Below are positions 57,901-64,000 of a stretch of 64,000 bases of DNA, in pieces. Within the stretch, counting starts at the first letter, position 1, and each line of letters opens with the position of its first letter. The notes below the pieces were generated by a model, which saw only the letters and a program-made list of their open reading frames with translations, ran no database searches and was not told the DNA's origin. Source of the stretch: Schistosoma haematobium (lineage: Eukaryota > Platyhelminthes > Trematoda > Strigeidida > Schistosomatidae); NCBI RefSeq assembly GCF_000699445.3, contig NC_067196.1:24445116-24509115 (forward strand), given 5' to 3'. Both the position numbers and the translations under genes were made by a program.

Positions 57901-58039
57901 TGATATTTCTCATGCCAACAAATATTCACACATACATACAAAAGTGGGCATCACAAGAAGTCACCCAGACCGAAATGATGTAATAACAATAACATGATTA
58001 GACCTTAATCGATTTTGACTGGACTAAAAGTATTCTCTT

Positions 58040-58170
58040 TTGTTTCTTTGGTACTATTTAAACTCATGTTAATTTAATTTGGTTAGTTATTCTGTAAAGA
58101 AACAACATACACTAGGGTGCAAAACATCGGAAAATCGACTTACTATTGATTGGAAATTTTCAAATATATC
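58040..58170 (+). repeat. Unclassified dispersed repeat 'B', copy 3
   Basis: TTTGGTTAGTTATTCTGTAA, ACATACACTAGGGTGCAAAA and CATCGGAAAATCGAC follow the order of copies at 5888-6010 (minus) and 52425-52510, with more divergence. Confidence 0.5.
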
Positions 58171-58984
58171 ATTACTCTTGGTAACATTAGTAGGCATATT
58201 TGATTCCTTTGATGTTTGAGATTCAATAAAAAATGTCAGTGTATTGGGAAAGAGAATGATATTTTTTCAACTATTTTTTTCTCTTAAAATAAATGTTCTT
58301 CGAATAGCGACAATTTTCGTCTTATCCAAATTCCCACTTTGAACCACCTAAATGTTTGTCGTTTACTCGTTATTGTAAGTCATTTTATAGTGGTAACAAA
58401 ATGTTTTCGCATTTCAAATGTAAATTCAGTCACTATCATCTACGGCTATCTGAAAGTGACTGAATGTCAGACAATGTTTGCATTCATGAAAACGTGATTA
58501 TGTTGTATCACCTGAATTGTCATTCAGGATGTTCTAAAATGTCAAAAACTGACTCACAGGAAGTTGAATCGGAAATTTATGCTTGGATTAGGGTTTAGGA
58601 GCTCATTGATTAATTCGTGATCTCTGTATAGGAAAGCGATGTTTATTTTCTTATTTTACCATAGTCTAATGACTTTCTAGCTTTAAAAGTTGTTATTTCC
58701 ACTTACTGGCTATTCATTATCATTATATTCATCAAGTGAATCGTCATGTTCGACATATCTTCAATAAATTAATTTCACTTGGCTGAATTTATTTACCTTG
58801 AGGACTATTACATAACTTATATTCTACATACCGTAAAACAGAAGCATAAACATAGTAGAATGAAGCGAATTCATTTATTTTCACGTGCTCTAGATCTTAT
58901 CCACTGATTTATATAGATAAAATGTTTTTTAAATATGACTTCGTGTGTAAATTACATACAGTTATTCATAGAATAGATACGATG
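58171..58984. other. AT-rich non-coding stretch
   Basis: Nothing recognised. Confidence 0.4.
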
Positions 58985-59155
58985 TATCTGGCAGTGGAAA
59001 CCAGGATATGATTTTTGTTCTATTTTGGACTCAGCTAGATTTGCCTAGATCCTAGAGTTGGTTAATACTCCGAAACTCTAACCCAGTATAGTTCGTTATA
59101 ATCACCATTGCGTTATCTCCTTAAATACTGAGTTCAAATAACGTTCAGACTGAAA
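58985..59155 (-). repeat. SMalpha-like SINE, decayed
   Basis: The minus strand reads AGATAACGCAATGGTGATTA, then CTGAGTCCAAAATAGAAC and TTTCCACTGCCAGATAC, parallel to the plus copy at 47860-48030. The hammerhead has lost part of the core (the GACGA stretch is deleted). Confidence 0.65.
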
Positions 59156-61285
59156 AATGTATAGTTACTTAATTTAGTAGTTAGCGATGATTGTAGTCAA
59201 TTTACCTATTCATATAAGTTGAATTTATAGTCTGTCAAGGGAACTAATTGTATGGCACTATAGTTGATACCCAACAACGTTTGATAACTGAGCTGAATAC
59301 TCAACATTTCATTCATTTTTTATAAACCACTAAATATAAAAATAGATAGTAATCATAGAAAAACCGGTTTTCTCACTGAACTGCCATTATTTTACCAAAT
59401 AACTATACATGAAATATAAACATATCCATCCCGAAATGTATCACGTAACCATCAAAATTTATATAATGATAAAAATGATAATTGGATTTAGTTCGTCTAG
59501 GTGTTGCTGTTCACATCAAGTCTCTTCGAGATAACACGTTCGAAACAAAAGGCACTACATCGGTTCTCAGTCTGTTCATGAACATTAGTATGCAGGTATA
59601 TTCTATCGGAGAATCATAAAAACGACAAAACCCTCGTCAAAGATTCCCCTGGTGACCAGAGTTCAACTTTATTGTTTTTATCAGTCTTTTTGAAGCATCC
59701 CTGTGAATAATATTTATGTAAGGGAAAGGAGTACCATGAAGTGAGTATTATGATAGCGAATCTTCCAAGAAAAATATCAGGAAAATACTAATATTAACCA
59801 GAAATTCATTTATACAATATTGTCAATGCCGATTGCCTATATCTTATTAACTATAAAACAGATAAATCACTATAGATATTACCTGTAGATTCATGATAAT
59901 GATTTTATCCCATGAAAGTCAATGAAGATTGATATCACGTTTTTATGGATTACCGATTAAAATAACCTAATTCTCACTCTTGTGGCTTTATTTAAAACCA
60001 TGTAACTAAAAAGCATAAGAATTTGTTTAGTGCTATGACAATAGTCCAAACCAACTGGCACAAATAATCATTTTTCGAATTCATTGTAAATATACAATTA
60101 AATAATTCAAGACTTTATAAACGGAATTAGGTGAAGTATATTTTAAGCAGTTAATATTCATAGAACTATTCAGGTCATTGCGTAGATCATCACTCATGGG
60201 TGTAATATATAACGCACAATAATGGAAGTGTTCCGTTCATTTTACTGGGAAATTTCATTCTTCTTAGTTCTGTGGCTTAAATTGGTCATCTTGCTCAATG
60301 CATCAGCATCATTGTTTAGAAAATGGTCAATTGAATTCTGATAAAGGTTTAAAAAAGTCAATAGATTGAGTATTTCAATTTACATCGCACTTCATCAATA
60401 AATCATTTACAGTTTTCGATTAGAATAAAACTAGTATGGTAGTGTTGGTATTCCACTTTCATGAATCAAGTCAACAGTGGTATTGTTTTTCCAAGTACTC
60501 TTAATGGAACGTGTTGACTGAAGACTATGTTCATTTTTCGCCCAATTATCTTTACACATTTATAGCTGAATTATTGTAAAAGAAGTTGTAGACCTGACTA
60601 ATAAGGATGACTTCGGCCCCAGTAAGAAATGAGAAATATTGCCACTGATAATTATCAGACGGAAAACCATGTATTTAACAATAGTGTTATAATTCGTCAT
60701 ATGGGGAAATGTGAATCATTGAGAAAGAGAATAAGAACTGGATAAAAGGTTGTAAGTTATTTAATGGTAATAAGTGGTTGAATTTTGTGAATGTTAGTTA
60801 CGAAAGTAATGACAAATAAAATGGAATGACGAGGATAAGATTTTGAGTGGTTTTAAATGAGAGGGAATTGGAACTAAGACATTAAACATAAAAATACCAA
60901 GGAAATATTAGGGCATGAAAATTGAAGCTTTAATAATTGTTTCTATAAATACCTAGTGTCTACACCATACATGTGCTGCACTCGAATACCTTCAGACAAA
61001 TTCAATCTTATCTTGTAATTAGAATCGAAGGATGAATCTAATGATCATGGTCAACTGCATATTGCAAACTAAACAGTTCTTCTTTATAGAGGTACTGTCC
61101 TGAATGTTTTGAAGTGTTTGTCAATGAATCACTAATGTATTTAGTTTCATAACATTTAATGATCATACAAGTGTGCATGGAACTATTGTTTCGACAGCAC
61201 CTTTTCCTAACCACGAAGGAATGTGTTCATTAACTCTTTGTTTAGTTGTCTGGTAGTGCGCCCTATATAGCTTTCTCCACAGGAG
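59156..61285. other. AT-rich non-coding stretch
   Basis: No exon or repeat recognised on either strand. Confidence 0.4.

Positions 61286-61287
<2 letters not shown>

Positions 61288-61336
<49 letters not shown>
61288..61336. repeat. (ATT)n microsatellite
   Basis: About 16 ATT units. Confidence 0.9.
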
Positions 61337-62699
61337 CACAACTAGTACACCTGTCATCACACTACCAATTTGTACTTTTCACTTACTTATGTAATCCATT
61401 CCATTGTTATCATTGACTCATAGACTGCCTTGATTGGTTTAATAATTTCGTATATGCATATAAATATTACTATATATAAGGGTAATATTTTGGTCTGAAT
61501 TTACAAACATAGATGAAAAATAAATAAAAAGAATTAATTTATTCAGTAAAATAGTCTATTTCAGCACGTTCAGTTTTAATGTTTTACAATTGTATGTATG
61601 CTAGTAACTGGATAAAAGGTTGCAACTATGAGTCAATGCATAGTTGTATGTTTTTTTTTTATAATTTGATTGGTCGCTGTGTAAATTTGACTAAAGAATT
61701 TTAAATGAACATAGTTGTTGAAGAAGAAAATTTACGAAACTTGAGAAATAAATATATATGACTATTCCGCTTTAGTTATAAACTTGTTGAAAAGGATACC
61801 TTCACTGAACAAATAGCCTTAAAATTTGATGATTTTCTAAAAATCAAATAAACTAAAGCAAAGATAAAAACATCCCTTCAATATAATAGTGAGTTAGAGC
61901 CAGTTTTAACGGTTAGTTAAGCGAAAATAGATGTGAAAACACCTACAAATCTATATCAAATTCAGTATCTGTAATGAACGTGAACACTGACGGGGATAAC
62001 CAAGTTATCGTCTAATACAAAATTACAGAATATCTTGATAAAATATGAGAACCACACATTTAATGCTTCATACACATAGTTCCCTTTATCATTTTGAAAG
62101 GAACAAGAATAAAGATTCCATCAGGATAGCATGAAATCATTCACCTCGCAATCTTTCAAAGTGAAGTTTACTGAAGCCGTTACTATTAGGTGTCAAAATC
62201 CTGATTTATGTGTTCAAAAGGAGGTGGTTATTAATCTTTCCTTGCCTTAGTAACAAGTATTCCTAAAACATTTTTTAAAACTCCTTTTTGCATTTATTGC
62301 ATCACTGAGTTTTTTTATTTAGACTTTCTCCCAGATTAGTAATCTTATTTTATTAACTGAGCTTTACTTACTCTATTCCTATCACGTTTTGCTCATTATG
62401 TAATCATTTGTTTTTGCCCGTTTGAACTCTTGTCAGAGACAATGTTGTAGAATTTTCTTACATAAATTATATATTTACAATATTCATTCTATTAAATTAA
62501 TTTACACACTTATCATATTATGCTGATGTGTCTTCAACACAACTTCCAACTAAACTCCTTCATGGTAGTAATTTGAACCCATTTCATAATTGTGTTGTAA
62601 GCAGATGACGAGAACCAAATGAAATAAAATGAATTCATGCTATTCTGCTAGAAAATTTGTTCTTCCTCCATTAAACATATCATTTGCAAATCTCTAGTT
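61337..62699. other. AT-rich non-coding stretch
   Basis: Nothing recognised. Confidence 0.4.
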
Positions 62700-62865
62700 A
62701 ATCGTCCTACACATTCTGTATGATTCTTTCACTTCTCAATTCCTTTCCAATTCCCCTTCTGTCTTCTTCAACTCACTCTTCTTAACATTCTGTTGCCATA
62801 TATTCTACTCGGTGTTACATACTATTTATGTCTGTCAACATAAGTAGCATATACTATAGTACTAA
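62700..62865 (+). repeat. Unclassified dispersed repeat 'A', diverged copy
   Basis: Pyrimidine-rich middle (CTTTCCAATTCCCCTTCTGT), CATTCTGTTGCCA and the ending ATGTCTGTCAACATAAGTAG match the 4832 and 43201 copies. Confidence 0.6.
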
Positions 62866-63149
62866 TATCAATTTTGTTTTTTATGAGGACCCTTTTCATT
62901 GTGTTATTCCATATTTGTTATGCAAAAGATTTGTTATTTACAAAATTATTACAAATTATTATCGACTGTTATGGGATTTTTTTCAAAATATATTTAGAAG
63001 AATGAATGAAATAAGTTGTATAAGATGGAAAAGCTTCCATTAATTTATTGAACCTCCTACTATATTATAACTTGTTTAGATATTGATGAAATTCTTAGTA
63101 CTGTAGTGGTAAATAAATCCCCAAAATAAATAATTCTGTAAGTTTTCAA

Positions 63150-63430
63150 CATTGGATGCTGACCACATTAGTTTTAATGGACTCACCCAGCTGAAGGCGC
63201 TCGGTCATGCATCTGCACCAGATCACGAGTGGGAACGTCGTGCTCAACAACCCCTGCAATCGCTAGCCAGATTAGACCAAACGATCCTCGATATATTGAT
63301 AGGCTATCAAATATATCTTCGAACCTCCTCGCTCCTGTCTTTTGATTTCACTTGGTGGGTACGATTCATATTTGGTGTTACTGGTTAAAACGTTGTCAAA
63401 CTCCGAATACCTGTGGCATCTTCAGTGCCA
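63150..63430 (+). other. GC-richer island, possible repeat fragment
   Basis: Stands out from the AT-rich background. The plus frame reads ISFNGLTQLKALGHASAPDH and EWERRAQQPLQSLARLDQTI without stops until 63388. I do not recognise it. It could be a fragment of a transposable element or, less likely, an exon. Confidence 0.35.
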
Positions 63431-64000
63431 TCACTTTTACGCAAAATTAATGGTATGTAACAGTTTCAGCTAATCATTTCAAAAATTATCAGGGATTGTG
63501 ATGATTTTTTTAAAATAGTGTTTCAGGTCACACATAATATCAATACTGACATAAAGACAACATTGATCAATTCACAAAGTATTGTTATCGTACCATTTGA
63601 GTATGAAATTCAATTTGTTTAAATGATTTGGATTTTGGGAAAATAAAATGATTATTTATAATAGCAGAAAACAATTTGTTGCCTAATTCTCACCAAATCA
63701 CTATATCTTAGAAATTTGTATATCTCATTTGCAAAGAATAAAAAAAGTTATCTATTCTAATAGGGTTGATCTTGTACTCGTGGTTTATGAAGTCTTTCTG
63801 ATATGGATTAACTGAATTAGAATTTTTAAAGATTTCATATTGACAAGAGTTAAATTACTCTAATCCATTATCACTGTAAATTCAAAACGATTAATAGATA
63901 ATTGAAATTCAATGATAATGATAGGAATATTTGTGATTATTAACTTACATTATAAACTAATGTAAAAGTACAAAACTGGTTCATCAGTGAATTATCTACT
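63431..64000. other. AT-rich non-coding stretch
   Basis: Nothing recognised to the window end. Confidence 0.4.

Noticed and set aside
61163..61360. Minus ORF with long poly-Ile run
   Set aside because: It is only the translation of the (ATT)n microsatellite.
1..64000. CRISPR arrays, bacterial operons, rRNA genes
   Set aside because: No regularly spaced repeats of the right size and no ribosomal RNA signature; the window is clearly eukaryotic.

Overview
The window looks like nuclear DNA of a blood fluke (Schistosoma; the species cannot be told from this sequence). The reasons are: a very AT-rich background with long (TA)n tracts; split genes, one with a 36-bp intron; SMalpha-like repeats carrying a hammerhead ribozyme; many tRNA-derived repeats with a second hammerhead-type motif; and LINEs resembling the schistosome RTE (SR2-like) and CR1-like families, plus Penelope-like fragments. 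No bacterial-style operon, CRISPR array or true tRNA/rRNA gene was seen.

Three host genes can be supported. (1) 28180-29279, minus: the first coding exon of a Kv4/Shal voltage-gated potassium channel, from the start codon to the selectivity filter; its later exons were not found. (2) 36639-45379, plus: a complete five-exon gene for a TLS1/C9orf78-like spliceosome-associated protein (315 aa; every splice phase agrees). (3) 49421-54460, minus: the last two exons of a TRPM-like cation channel, preceded in frame by ankyrin repeats; its 5' exons lie outside the window or were not recognised. One orphan exon candidate sits at 31988-32120.

Everything else is intergenic or intronic DNA built largely from mobile elements. 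1-28 kb: AT-rich DNA with hammerhead repeats, a Penelope-like pair in inverted orientation, an RTE 3' fragment, a fold-back element at 10.8-11.1 kb and decayed RTE copies at 17.5 and 19.7-20.4 kb. 28-36 kb: Kv4 exon and a broken CR1-like element. 36-46 kb: the TLS1-like gene, with a full-length LINE (38121-42055, minus) in intron 2 flanked by a 13-bp target-site duplication. 46-54.5 kb: an SMalpha-like repeat, a 386-bp fold-back element and the TRPM gene. 54.5-64 kb: more hammerhead repeats, a Penelope-like RT fragment, dispersed repeats and AT-rich sequence.

The signals most worth a second look are: the ~403-bp hammerhead repeats that have direct repeats at their ends (a layout expected if circular or multimeric RNA was copied), their frequent head-to-head palindromic arrangement, one copy with an intact hammerhead core, a possible HDV-like pseudoknot at the extreme 5' end of the full-length LINE, two long fold-back elements, and the ankyrin-TRPM domain combination. 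All calls were made by reading the sequence; no database search was run.
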